Shown in pieces: positions 15,683-23,768 of a stretch of DNA of 32,357 nucleotides. Under the pieces are notes generated by a model. The model ran no database searches, was not told the origin of the DNA, and saw only the letters and a list, made by a program, of their open reading frames with translations. The first letter of the stretch is position 1. Each line of letters opens with the position of its first letter. The position numbers were made by a program, and so were the translations under genes. The stretch is from the NCBI GenBank assembly GCA_030038125.1, contig JASHPL010000010.1, positions 1 through 32,357 of the forward strand, written 5' to 3'. Source of the stretch: Candidatus Sulfotelmatobacter sp. (lineage in GTDB: Bacteria > Acidobacteriota > Terriglobia > Terriglobales > Acidobacteriaceae).

Positions 15683-15762
15683 AATGCCCTTCCCCTCGAA
15701 GATCCCGGCCGGGAAGAACCTGACCTGCCCGACCTACCAAAATGTTTCTAACCTGGTCGTTC

Positions 15763-15791
15763 GTATCATTATTGCTACATTATGCAATCAA
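15763..15791 (-). promoter_or_regulatory. Candidate clpC promoter
   Basis: On the minus strand TTGATT (15786-15791), a 17-base spacer, and TGATAC (15763-15768) approximate a sigma-70 promoter in an AT-rich patch about 80 bases before the clpC ATG. The rest of the 264-base gap between lolD and clpC shows no gene. Confidence 0.4.
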
Positions 15792-15946
15792 AGGGCCCCG
15801 AAACCAAACACAGAACGTTTTTTAACCCTTTTCTCGCGTTACCGAAGGAACCATCGGCCATTCCTTTCGGTTCAGACCTGTGAACAATTTCTGCAGTTTC
15901 TCTTCACGAAAGTTGTTTTCTGAGTTTTTCTTCCTCCACAAAACGA

Positions 15947-16636
15947 TCAAGCCGGCAACGATTCCGGCAAAATCTCTTCTACCAAACCTCGTTGCAAGCG
16001 CAATACGCGCTGGCAGCGACGAGCGAATGACAAATTGTGCGTAGCAATGAGGGAGGTAAGTTGATGTTCGCGGTGTAACCGAGCGATCAAAGCAAACACC
16101 GCTTCTGCCGTCTGTCCATCCAAATCGCCGGTCGGCTCATCCGCCAGCAAAAGCTTAGGCCGGGTGATGAGCGCACGGGCTAATGCGACGCGCTGCTGCT
16201 CTCCGCCAGAAAGCTCACCCGAACGGTGATGAGCGCGCTGCTCGAGTCCAACCTCGCGCAGCCACAGCAGAGCTTCCGGTTCGACCTGCTCCCAAGCATC
16301 TCCCCGCAGCAACAGCGGCATGGCCACATTTTCGACTGCCGTAAACTCCGGCAGCAGGTAGTGAAACTGCCACACGAAGCCAGTTTCACGATTACGAAAA
16401 TCCGCAGCTTGATCCTGCGACAACGAGTTCAGGTGCAAGTTGGCGCAGTATACGTCACCAGCGGAAGCGCGATCAAGAGCGCTCAAGATGTGCAACAAGG
16501 TACTCTTGCCTGCACCCGATTCTCCAACGATCGCCAGCATCTCGCCTGGTTTCAAAGTGAACGACAGATTCTCAAATAGCACCAGGTCCGACTCGCCAGA
16601 CCGAAAAACCTTTTTCAGCCCTTCTACCCGCAGCAT
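15947..16636 (-). CDS. lolD: LolD-like lipoprotein-release ABC transporter ATPase
   Basis: A 229-residue ABC ATPase. Walker A is GESGAGKST (residues 38-46), the Q-loop region is GFVWQFHYLLPEFTAVENV, the signature is LSGGEQQR, Walker B is LLLADEPTGDLDG, and the switch His is in IATHN. QFHYLLPEFTA is the hallmark of LolD, which with LolC/E extracts lipoproteins from the inner membrane; MacB-type exporters are the main alternative. No permease gene is adjacent, which is unusual, since lolC/E normally lies next to lolD. The ATG at 16634-16636 has no Shine-Dalgarno. It is divergent from recA. Confidence 0.85.
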   Translation of the reverse strand: MLRVEGLKKVFRSGESDLVLFENLSFTLKPGEMLAIVGESGAGKSTLLHILSALDRASAGDVYCANLHLNSLSQDQAADFRNRETGFVWQFHYLLPEFTAVENVAMPLLLRGDAWEQVEPEALLWLREVGLEQRAHHRSGELSGGEQQRVALARALITRPKLLLADEPTGDLDGQTAEAVFALIARLHREHQLTSLIATHNLSFARRCQRVLRLQRGLVEEILPESLPA

Positions 16637-16801
16637 TTCGTTATTTTAGATGCAAAAGTGTTAGTTTTCGTTCCCGATAGCTTTATACCGCGCGAACTCA
16701 TAGCCATAAAGGTCTTAGGACAAATTGTGGCGTGCAGTTGACAATATTTTTGCATTTCCGCTTTTGAAACATTCCACAGCAAAATCACACAGATTCGTCT
16801 T

Positions 16802-16828
16802 TTGTTCGCTCGCAACTGAATGTATAAT
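16802..16828 (+). promoter_or_regulatory. Candidate recA promoter
   Basis: A perfect TATAAT at 16823-16828 lies 55 bases before the recA ATG. The best -35 is TTGTTC (16802-16807) at a short 15-base spacing. A TTGACA further upstream (16738-16743) lacks a good partner. I could not identify a convincing LexA operator. Confidence 0.4.
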
Positions 16829-16883
16829 CCGGCCAGCTTCACTTTGAGCTGCACTTGTTTTCTTGAATCTTCAAGGAGCCACT

Positions 16884-17987
16884 ATGGCGGATGAACGGGG
16901 CAAGGCGATCGACCTGGCGGTTTCACAAATCGAAAAGCAATTCGGCAAGGGCTCGATCATGCGGTTGGGATCGAAGGAAGCGATTGTCCCGATCGCGGTG
17001 ATCTCAACGGGATCGATTTCATTTGATTCCGCTCTCGGCGTGGGCGGATTCCCTCGTGGCCGGGTCATCGAGGTGTTCGGACCGGAATCCTCGGGAAAAA
17101 CGACGATTACGCTGCAGGTGATCGCAGAGGCGCAAAAAGTCGGCGGCATGGCGGCGTTTGTGGACGCCGAGCATGCCCTCGATCCCGGGTACGCAAAAAA
17201 ACTCGGGGTGGACGTTGACAATCTACTGGTTTCGCAACCCGACTATGGCGAGCAGGCGCTCGAGATCACAGAAGCTTTGGTGCGCTCCAACGCGATTGAT
17301 GTGCTGGTGGTCGACTCGGTGGCTGCGCTGGTGCCAAAAGCTGAACTTGATGGCGAGATGGGCGACAGCCACATGGGATTGCAGGCGCGGCTCATGTCAC
17401 AGGCCCTACGCAAGCTGACCGGGACGGTCTCGAAATCGCGCACCTGCCTGATCTTCATCAACCAGATTCGCGAAAAAATCGGGGTAATGTTTGGCAACCC
17501 CGAAACTACGACCGGCGGACGCGCGTTGAAATTCTATTCCTCCGTGCGGATCGATATCCGCCGGATTGCTGCCATTAAGGAAGGCGAGATGGTAGTCGGC
17601 TCACGCACCAAAGTTAAAGTCGTCAAGAACAAAGTCGCGGCACCGTTCCGCGAAGCGGAATTCGACATTCTCTATGGCGAAGGTATCTCGCGGGAAGGCG
17701 ATCTGCTCGATCTCGCCGTCAACAACAACATCGTGGACAAATCCGGCTCGTGGTTCAGTTACAAGGGCGAACGCATCGGCCAGGGCCGCGAGAATGCGCG
17801 GCAGTTCCTCAAAGACAACAAAGACGTGACGGCCAAACTCGATACGGAAGTCCGCAAGGCAGTGGGATTGGCGATCTCTCAAGCACTGGCAGCCGCCGCA
17901 TCGGGCGCTGGATCGAGCGGCAAAGTCGCAACCATGCCCACGGGCACGGAATCGGTGAAGCCGCCGATTGTGGCAGCCAAACGGTAA
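16884..17987 (+). CDS. recA: Recombinase RecA
   Basis: A 367-residue RecA, which coats single-stranded DNA, drives strand exchange and triggers LexA self-cleavage. Present are the N-terminal [20 protein letters not shown], Walker A GPESSGKT (66-73), the [10 protein letters not shown] segment, [19 protein letters not shown] (L1 side), [21 protein letters not shown] (L2), and an Ala/Gly-rich variable tail. The ATG at 16884 has AAGGAG six bases upstream; an in-frame TTG at 16863 is not needed. A hairpin repeat (18023-18043) follows. Confidence 0.98.
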   Translation: MADERGKAIDLAVSQIEKQFGKGSIMRLGSKEAIVPIAVISTGSISFDSALGVGGFPRGRVIEVFGPESSGKTTITLQVIAEAQKVGGMAAFVDAEHALDPGYAKKLGVDVDNLLVSQPDYGEQALEITEALVRSNAIDVLVVDSVAALVPKAELDGEMGDSHMGLQARLMSQALRKLTGTVSKSRTCLIFINQIREKIGVMFGNPETTTGGRALKFYSSVRIDIRRIAAIKEGEMVVGSRTKVKVVKNKVAAPFREAEFDILYGEGISREGDLLDLAVNNNIVDKSGSWFSYKGERIGQGRENARQFLKDNKDVTAKLDTEVRKAVGLAISQALAAAASGAGSSGKVATMPTGTESVKPPIVAAKR

Positions 17988-18021
17988 CGCTAGTCGCTTT
18001 ACATTCTTCCATCAATTGCGT

Positions 18022-18044
18022 CGGGGACGCTGAGGCCGTCCCCC
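18022..18044. repeat. GC-rich hairpin, copy D (divergent member)
   Basis: GGGGACG (18023-18029), loop CTGAGGC, CGTCCCC (18037-18043): a perfect 7-bp stem. The GGACG and CGTCC core and the purine GAGG in the loop recall copies A to C, but the unpaired base and CGCTC lead are missing. It sits 36 bases after the recA stop, without a T-run. Confidence 0.55.
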
Positions 18045-18176
18045 GCGTCTCCACTCCTCAGGACCTTGTCCTTTCAGGGCAGCATTGCCCGGCGATTGCC
18101 ATCTCTGCTCTCGCCCGCATAAAATCTCCTAAGCCTTGTCGGCGGTGGAAGCGGCGGCAAGCGCTTGTGAGGATGA

Positions 18177-18719
18177 TTGAATAAAGGCATCGCGATTTAT
18201 CCCGGGTCGTTTGATCCGCCAACCAACGGGCATCTCGACCTGATTCAGCGCGGCGCGAAAATTTTTGAAGAGTTGGTAGTCGCGATCCTGCGCAATTCGG
18301 AAAAAAGCCCGATGTTCAGCGTGGCGGAGCGATTGGAGATGTTGCGCCAACTTACCGCCGACTTGCCCAATGTGCGCATCGACACGTTCCACGGTCTCAT
18401 GGTCGAATACGCGAAATCGATCGATGCCACATGCGTACTACGCGGCATTCGAGCGGTCAGCGATTATGAATATGAGCTGCAGATGGCGCTGATGAATCGC
18501 AAGATCGAGCCCACTCTGGAAACCGTGTTTATGATGCCCGCCGACAAGTATTCCTATGTCAGTTCTCGTCTGGTCCGGGAAGTGGCGCAGGCCGGCGGAC
18601 CTGTCAGAGGGCTGGTGCCGGAAATTGTGGAGCAGAAACTGCGGGAAAAGCTCGACCCGGCCTACAAGCTGGAGCCAGAATTGGTCGAGGTCCCAAGGAG
18701 AAGGAAAAAGAAAGCATGA
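18177..18719 (+). CDS. coaD: Phosphopantetheine adenylyltransferase
   Basis: A 180-residue CoaD, which catalyses the penultimate step of coenzyme A synthesis (4'-phosphopantetheine plus ATP to dephospho-CoA). The nucleotidyltransferase motif is IYPGSFDPPTNGHLDLI, followed by LRGIRAVSDYEYELQMALMN and SYVSSRLVREVAQAGG, all diagnostic. The C-terminal tail is Lys/Arg-rich (PRRRKKKA). There is no ATG at the proper N-terminus; the frame opens with TTG at 18177-18179, directly after an in-frame TGA, with GAGG four bases before it. An out-of-frame ATG ATT GAA TAA (18173-18184) overlaps this start. The last bases overlap the aminotransferase start as ATGA. Confidence 0.93.
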   Translation: MNKGIAIYPGSFDPPTNGHLDLIQRGAKIFEELVVAILRNSEKSPMFSVAERLEMLRQLTADLPNVRIDTFHGLMVEYAKSIDATCVLRGIRAVSDYEYELQMALMNRKIEPTLETVFMMPADKYSYVSSRLVREVAQAGGPVRGLVPEIVEQKLREKLDPAYKLEPELVEVPRRRKKKA

Positions 18720-19912
18720 CCACGGCTACGACCGAAGCATTGCGACTGACCGACCGCATTAACCGCATAGAACCCTCCGCCACCATGGCTGTCGTTGCCG
18801 AGGCGGACAAGCTGCGTTCCCAAGGAATTGATGTGGTCGATTTCGGTGCGGGCGAGCCGCACTTTTCCACGCCGCAGCACGTCAAAGATGCCGCCATTGG
18901 CGCGATTCAGGCAAACTTCACCAAGTACACGGCAGTCCCGGGCACGGCGGAGTTACGCGACGCGATCGCCCACCGTCACAATGTCGACTTCGATTCGGAT
19001 TATCGACGCGAGGAGGTGATCGCGTCGGTGGGCGGCAAGCAAGCTCTGTTCAACGCGATTCAGGTCCTGGTCGATCATGGCGACGAAGTGATCTTGCCGG
19101 TGCCGTACTGGGTTTCATTCAAAGACATTGTGCGCTACGCAGGCGGAGAATGCGTACTTCTCAAAGCCGACGAAGCACAGGGATTCCGGGTCACGGCGGA
19201 GATGGTCGCTCGATTGATTACGCCGCACACGAAAGCCATCATTTTGAATTCCCCTTCCAATCCATCGGGAGCGGTGATGCGCGCCGAAGATATGACGGAG
19301 GTGGTTCGCCTGGCACACCAGCGCGGTATATGGGTCCTGTCGGATGAGTGCTACGTGTACCTGAGTTACACCGGCAGGAATTTCTCGATTGGGGCTTTGC
19401 GCGAATATAAAGAACGATTCGTGTTGTTGGGATCGCTTTCGAAAACCTATGCTATGACCGGATGGCGCCTGGGATATGCGCTGGCACCGGCAGCCGTGAC
19501 GAGTGCGATGGCCAAACTGCAAAGCCAGTCGACCTCCAATCCGACTTCCATCGTGCAAAAAGCAGCAGTTGCCGCGCTTAAGGGACCGCAGGAATGCGTG
19601 GAGCAGATGCGGCGCGAGTACATTCAACTCCGCGATCATGTCGTGAAAGGATTGCGATCGATTCCGGGCGTGACCTGCACCATGCCGGAAGGTGCCTTCT
19701 ACGCCTATCCGAACATCTCATCGTTTCTCGGCCGCGGTGGCTTGAAGTCTGCATCTGATGTGGCGGGACGGCTGTTGCGCGAAGCCCACGTCGCCACCGT
19801 TCCTGGCGAAGGATTTGGGACGCGCGAGCACATTCGGGTTTCGTACGCGACATCGCAGGCGGAGCTGGATCGCGGTTTGGAACGCATGCGCAAGTTTTTC
19901 GCTGCCCTTTAA
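18716..19912 (+). CDS. Aspartate aminotransferase-like class I PLP enzyme
   Basis: A 398-residue class I/II aminotransferase of subgroup Ib. The N-terminal INRIEPSATMAV and VVDFGAGEPHFSTPQHV, the LPVPYWVSF motif, NSPSNPSGAV, SDECYVYL and the PLP-lysine segment GSLSKTYAMTGWRLGY (Lys243) match bacterial aspartate aminotransferases (AspB/AspC) that transfer the amino group between aspartate and 2-oxoglutarate. Some members also use prephenate. The ATG overlaps the coaD stop (ATGA), which suggests translational coupling. An intrinsic terminator follows. No aspartate-pathway genes are adjacent. Confidence 0.9.
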   Translation: MTTATTEALRLTDRINRIEPSATMAVVAEADKLRSQGIDVVDFGAGEPHFSTPQHVKDAAIGAIQANFTKYTAVPGTAELRDAIAHRHNVDFDSDYRREEVIASVGGKQALFNAIQVLVDHGDEVILPVPYWVSFKDIVRYAGGECVLLKADEAQGFRVTAEMVARLITPHTKAIILNSPSNPSGAVMRAEDMTEVVRLAHQRGIWVLSDECYVYLSYTGRNFSIGALREYKERFVLLGSLSKTYAMTGWRLGYALAPAAVTSAMAKLQSQSTSNPTSIVQKAAVAALKGPQECVEQMRREYIQLRDHVVKGLRSIPGVTCTMPEGAFYAYPNISSFLGRGGLKSASDVAGRLLREAHVATVPGEGFGTREHIRVSYATSQAELDRGLERMRKFFAAL

Positions 19913-19954
19913 GACAAATTCACAGAGGGCACGGAGAGAAGAGCTTCAGCGAAG

Positions 19955-19987
19955 AGCCGTTCCGATTGTGAGCGGCTTTTTGTTTTT
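19955..19987 (+). terminator. Intrinsic terminator after the aminotransferase gene
   Basis: AGCCG (19955-19959) and CGGCT (19973-19977) form a short stem followed by TTTTTGTTTTT. It ends the coaD-aminotransferase transcript and lies 13 bases before the manA ATG, so manA must be transcribed either by read-through or from a promoter inside this short region. Confidence 0.65.
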
Positions 19988-19999
19988 CGCAAGATCAAT

Positions 20000-20995
20000 A
20001 TGGAAAGCATGTACCCATTGCTGATGCTTCCGGCGTTCGATCCGCGTCCGTGGGGCACGCAGGATTTGTCGCCAATTTATCCGAATCACAAATTTGAGAC
20101 CAAAATCGGTGAAGCGTGGCTGAGTGGGGATGACTGTAAGGTAGCAGGTGGGTCGCTCGCCGGTAAGACGCTGGCGGAACTGAGTGGGCAATATCAGCGG
20201 GAACTGGTGGGCGAGGCGGCCAGGGATCCCAAGCGGGTCCCCTTGTTGTTGAAATTTCTTTTCCCGCACGAAAAGCTGTCGGTGCAGGTTCATCCTGACG
20301 ACCAGCAAGCGATGCGCGTTGGCCAACCCTGGGGAAAAACCGAATGCTGGTACGTGGCTCATGCGCAGCCGGGAGCGCAGATCGCACTTGGCTTGAAGCC
20401 CGGCGCGACGGTGGCACAACTGGAACGCGCCATTCACGAACAACGCGCCGAGGACTTGCTCAACTGGATCGATGTCTTCGCCGGTGACATGGTCTATGTC
20501 GCGGGAGGAACGGTGCACACGCTCGGCCCCGGATCGGTGATCGTTGAAACCCAGCAACAGTCGGATACAACCTATCGTCTATATGATTACGGACGTCCTC
20601 GAGAGTTGCATCTGCAGGATGGTCTTGCCGCGGTGAAGGAGAAAGTGAAATCAGGTAAAGTGATTCGGCCCTCGCCCGTGCCGGATGGCAAGAATCGGCG
20701 CGAGTCTCTTATCGAGGCTCCGTATTTTGTCGTGGAGCGGTTGGAAGTTAAGCAATCTTTAGAATTTTCGACTCGCGATAATTCGGGACGAAGCTCAGTA
20801 CAGATTCTCGTTGCAGTCGAGGGTTGCGGAGTCGTCGAGACAGGTGGGATGGAACCGGTAACCTTCGCCAAGGGGGATGCTGTGGTCGTCCCCGCGTGCT
20901 TTGAGAATTTCCAAGTCCGGCCACAGTGGGCGATCGAGTTCTTGCGCGCCTATGTTCCTGGCAAAGCGCTGCCCGAGCCGGAAACGAGAATATAG
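20000..20995 (+). CDS. manA: Class I mannose-6-phosphate isomerase
   Basis: A 331-residue cupin-type, zinc-dependent isomerase converting fructose-6-phosphate to mannose-6-phosphate. Zinc ligands are visible: Gln96 and His98 in SVQVHPDD, Glu115 in KTECWYV, and His173 in AGGTVHTLG. The catalytic-loop segment QQQSDTTYRLYDYGRPR is also typical. It is the compact bacterial form. The ATG at 20000 has no clear Shine-Dalgarno. manC and the phosphomannomutase gene follow in the same direction, making a GDP-mannose cluster. Confidence 0.92.
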   Translation: MESMYPLLMLPAFDPRPWGTQDLSPIYPNHKFETKIGEAWLSGDDCKVAGGSLAGKTLAELSGQYQRELVGEAARDPKRVPLLLKFLFPHEKLSVQVHPDDQQAMRVGQPWGKTECWYVAHAQPGAQIALGLKPGATVAQLERAIHEQRAEDLLNWIDVFAGDMVYVAGGTVHTLGPGSVIVETQQQSDTTYRLYDYGRPRELHLQDGLAAVKEKVKSGKVIRPSPVPDGKNRRESLIEAPYFVVERLEVKQSLEFSTRDNSGRSSVQILVAVEGCGVVETGGMEPVTFAKGDAVVVPACFENFQVRPQWAIEFLRAYVPGKALPEPETRI

Positions 20996-21030
20996 CTTAT
21001 CCTTTGACACGCGTAGATCCGTGAAAATCG

Positions 21031-22140
21031 GTGGCAAATAACCTTAACTTTCATCCCGTGATTCTCGCTGGAGGCCGTGGCACGCGATTTTGGCCGCTGA
21101 GCCGGAAAAAACGTGCGAAACAATTGCTCGCCCTCGACGGCGAACGGACCATGATTCAGCAAACCGTGGCGCGCCTGCTGCCGCTGGCTCCGCGACGGAG
21201 ATTTTGGATTATTACGAATCAAGACTTACGGCCTGCCATCGCGAAGCAACTTTCCACGCTGCCCAAGGCGCAAATACTGGCCGAACCCATCGGACGCAAT
21301 ACCGCTCCGGCAATTGGGCTGGCGGCATTTTTGCTGCTGCAAAAGAATCCATACGCAGTGATCGGGCTGTTTCCGTCAGACCACGTGATCGCCAATGAAG
21401 ATCGCTATCGAGAGACGCTGGAACGCGGAATCGAAATTGCCGCGGCCGGCGCGAATATTGTCGCGCTTGGCATTCGTCCCAGTCGGGCCGAGACCGGGTA
21501 CGGCTACATTGAGACCGGCGATTCTGCCGGCAATCACGCCCTTCGCGTGCGCCGTTTCACCGAAAAGCCGAATGCCGCGAAAGCCGCCGAATTCATTGCA
21601 GCCGGAAATTATTTCTGGAACAGCGGCATGTTTCTCTGGAGCGCGCAGACGCTAGCGGACGCGCTTCGCCAGCAGCTGCCGAAGACCGCGCCATTGCTGG
21701 AACAGATTGCGGCGGCTTTTGGTACCAGCAAATTTGCGAGCACATTCCGGAGACTGTATCCCCAATGCGAGAACATCAGCGTCGATTACGCCCTGCTGGA
21801 ACCGCAATCTGCAAAAGGCGAGCGGGCCAGCAACATTTTCTGTCTTCCGGCTGAGTTTGGTTGGAACGATCTTGGTTCATGGACAGCCTTGCACGAACAT
21901 CAGATTGCAAAGACGAACCCTCCGGAAGACAATCTGGTGGCCGCCGCCGGTACGTTCCTGCTGAATGCTCGCGGGAATTATGTTCATGCTCCCGGAAAAT
22001 TCGTGGCTGCAGTCGGTGTCCATGATCTTGTGGTGGTGGAAACTCCCGACGCGTTGTTAATCACGACACGCCATGATGCGCAGGATGTAGGCAAGGTGGT
22101 AAAACATCTCGACGACAAGAAGTTGGATAAGTTGGTGTAG
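21031..22140 (+). CDS. manC: Mannose-1-phosphate guanylyltransferase
   Basis: A 369-residue nucleotidyltransferase forming GDP-mannose from GTP and mannose-1-phosphate. The pyrophosphorylase signature LAGGRGTRFWPLSRKKRAKQ is at residues 12-31. FPSDHVI, GYGYIETG, FTEKP, NSGMFLW and GWNDLGSW are all present, and the length fits the single-domain GMP form without a fused isomerase. The start is GTG at 21031 (MANNLNFHPVILAGG). It lies 35 bases after manA. The product is used for mannosylated glycans, fucose or rhamnose-type sugars in the envelope. Confidence 0.92.
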   Translation: MANNLNFHPVILAGGRGTRFWPLSRKKRAKQLLALDGERTMIQQTVARLLPLAPRRRFWIITNQDLRPAIAKQLSTLPKAQILAEPIGRNTAPAIGLAAFLLLQKNPYAVIGLFPSDHVIANEDRYRETLERGIEIAAAGANIVALGIRPSRAETGYGYIETGDSAGNHALRVRRFTEKPNAAKAAEFIAAGNYFWNSGMFLWSAQTLADALRQQLPKTAPLLEQIAAAFGTSKFASTFRRLYPQCENISVDYALLEPQSAKGERASNIFCLPAEFGWNDLGSWTALHEHQIAKTNPPEDNLVAAAGTFLLNARGNYVHAPGKFVAAVGVHDLVVVETPDALLITTRHDAQDVGKVVKHLDDKKLDKLV

Positions 22141-22157
22141 AGCGCAACGGAATGATT

Positions 22158-22248
22158 GGTTAGCCGCTAGTGGTGACGGGTCGGCCGCAGTTGGCAACTG
22201 GAGACAGCCCAATCACTAACCACCGACCACCAGCCACCAATCACCGAC
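22158..22248. repeat. Inverted word array (GGTTAG / CACCGACCACC) before the phosphomannomutase gene
   Basis: The first part carries GATTGGTTAG and GTGGTGACGGGTCGG. The second carries CACTAACCACCGACCACC, then AGCCACCAATCACCGAC, which is largely the reverse complement of the same words (GGTTAG 22158-22163 against CTAACC 22216-22221; TGATTGG against CCAATCA). This matches the architecture of the holA leader array but with a different word. Confidence 0.6.
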
Positions 22249-22259
22249 TTCTAAATCTT

Positions 22260-23681
22260 ATGTCCCAACCAATCAAGTTCGGAACTGATGGCTGGCGCGG
22301 CATCATCGCCGACGATTTCACGTTCGACAACGTCCGCCGGGTCGCGGGGGCGATCGCGTCATACGTTTTGAAGCACGAAGAACCGCAACGCGGCGTGATC
22401 GTAGGCTACGACGCACGTTTCGCCTCCCCGCGTGCAGCGCAGGTTGTGGCTGAGGTCGTATCGGCTGCTGGCATTCCAGTCTCGCTGGCAAACGACTATA
22501 CCCCAACGCCAGCCGTCTCCTATGCTGTGAAGCTACGCGCGGCTGCGGGCGGAGTGATGGTCACTTCCAGCCACAATCCGTTCAACTGGAACGGAATCAA
22601 ATTTAAAGGCAAGTTCGGCGGGTCGGCCACTCCGGCCATCATGAAGAAAATCGAGGAAGAACTCGCCGCCGGAGCAATGCCCAAAGGCGCAAAAGCGGCG
22701 ATCGAAGAAGTCGACCTGAAGCAAGCTTATGTCGAAGCTGTCTGCCGCTTCGTCGACATGGATTTGATTGCCAGAACAAAGTTCAAGTTTGTGGTCGATG
22801 CGATGTATGGCTCGGGGCGCGGCGTGCTGAGCGGAATCTTCACCGATTACGGCGTCCAGCACATCGCGATCCGCGAGGAACTGAATCCGCTTTTCCCCGG
22901 AATCAATCCGGAGCCGATCGAACCGCATACTGCCATGCTGCAGCAAACCGTGGTTCGAGAGAAATGTGATGCCGGCCTGGCGACCGACGGAGACGCAGAT
23001 CGCATCGGCGCGGCTGCCGAGGACGGCAGCTTCGTAGATTCTCACAAAATCTATTGCGTTCTTTTGCGCTGGCTTCTGGAACGAAAGAAATGGCCCGGCG
23101 ACGTAGTCCGCGCATTCAACACGACCCGCATGATCGATCGTATTGCCGCCAAGCATGGCCGCAAGCTGCATGAGACCTGCATCGGCTTCAAGTACGTTGC
23201 CGATCTGATGATGGACCATGAAATCCTGATCGGTGGAGAGGAGTCGGGTGGAATCGGGTACTCCCGTTTTCTTCCCGAACGCGATGGCATTCTGAATTGC
23301 CTGTTGCTTGCCAACGTCATGGCGGAAGAGGGCAAGCCCCTGGGCCAGTTAGTAGCCGATCTGCAGGGCGAATTTGGCTCCCATTTTTACGGGCGGCGTG
23401 ACTTGCGCATTCCGGAAGAGCTAAAGCAGAACGCCATTCAGCGCGCACGGCACGACGGCACGCAACGGCTGGGAGCTTATTTTGTGTTGCGTAAGGAACA
23501 CATGGACGGAGTCAAGTTTTTTCTCGACGCGCCGACCAACGGAAAGGGGGCGGAAGCGTGGATTCTGTTCAGGGCTTCGGGAACCGAGCCTCTGCTGCGT
23601 CTGTACACGGAAGCTTCGTCGCCCGAGCTAGTGCGCGAACTTCTTGCCGCCGGAGAAAACTTCGTCAACCATGGCAAATAA
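22260..23681 (+). CDS. Phosphomannomutase/phosphoglucomutase
   Basis: A 473-residue alpha-D-phosphohexomutase. The phosphoserine loop is TSSHNP (Ser104). The metal-binding loop DGDADR has Asp243, Asp245 and Asp247. The sugar-binding GEESGGIGY and the phosphate-binding FRASGTEPLLRLY are present in order. In context it interconverts mannose-6-P and mannose-1-P between ManA and ManC; many homologues also act on glucose phosphates. Start ATG at 22260 begins the conserved KFGTDGWRGI; the longer frame back to 22170 would translate the word-repeat array and is rejected. No Shine-Dalgarno is visible before the ATG. Confidence 0.92.
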   Translation: MSQPIKFGTDGWRGIIADDFTFDNVRRVAGAIASYVLKHEEPQRGVIVGYDARFASPRAAQVVAEVVSAAGIPVSLANDYTPTPAVSYAVKLRAAAGGVMVTSSHNPFNWNGIKFKGKFGGSATPAIMKKIEEELAAGAMPKGAKAAIEEVDLKQAYVEAVCRFVDMDLIARTKFKFVVDAMYGSGRGVLSGIFTDYGVQHIAIREELNPLFPGINPEPIEPHTAMLQQTVVREKCDAGLATDGDADRIGAAAEDGSFVDSHKIYCVLLRWLLERKKWPGDVVRAFNTTRMIDRIAAKHGRKLHETCIGFKYVADLMMDHEILIGGEESGGIGYSRFLPERDGILNCLLLANVMAEEGKPLGQLVADLQGEFGSHFYGRRDLRIPEELKQNAIQRARHDGTQRLGAYFVLRKEHMDGVKFFLDAPTNGKGAEAWILFRASGTEPLLRLYTEASSPELVRELLAAGENFVNHGK

Positions 23682-23768
23682 CCCCGCAAATCCAGCCACG
23701 CTCGCCGACATACTCATGTGATCCGCTCAAATAGTGCGTTATTCTAAAGGAGATCCTTTCAACCACTG

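Noticed and set aside
16738-16822. LexA box upstream of recA
   Set aside because: GTTCGCTCGCAAC looked suggestive, but only the outer GTT/AAC are symmetrical and it does not match a LexA consensus I know.
22170-22259. 30-residue N-terminal extension of the phosphomannomutase
   Set aside because: It translates the CACCGACCACC word array (HRPPATNHR) rather than protein sequence.
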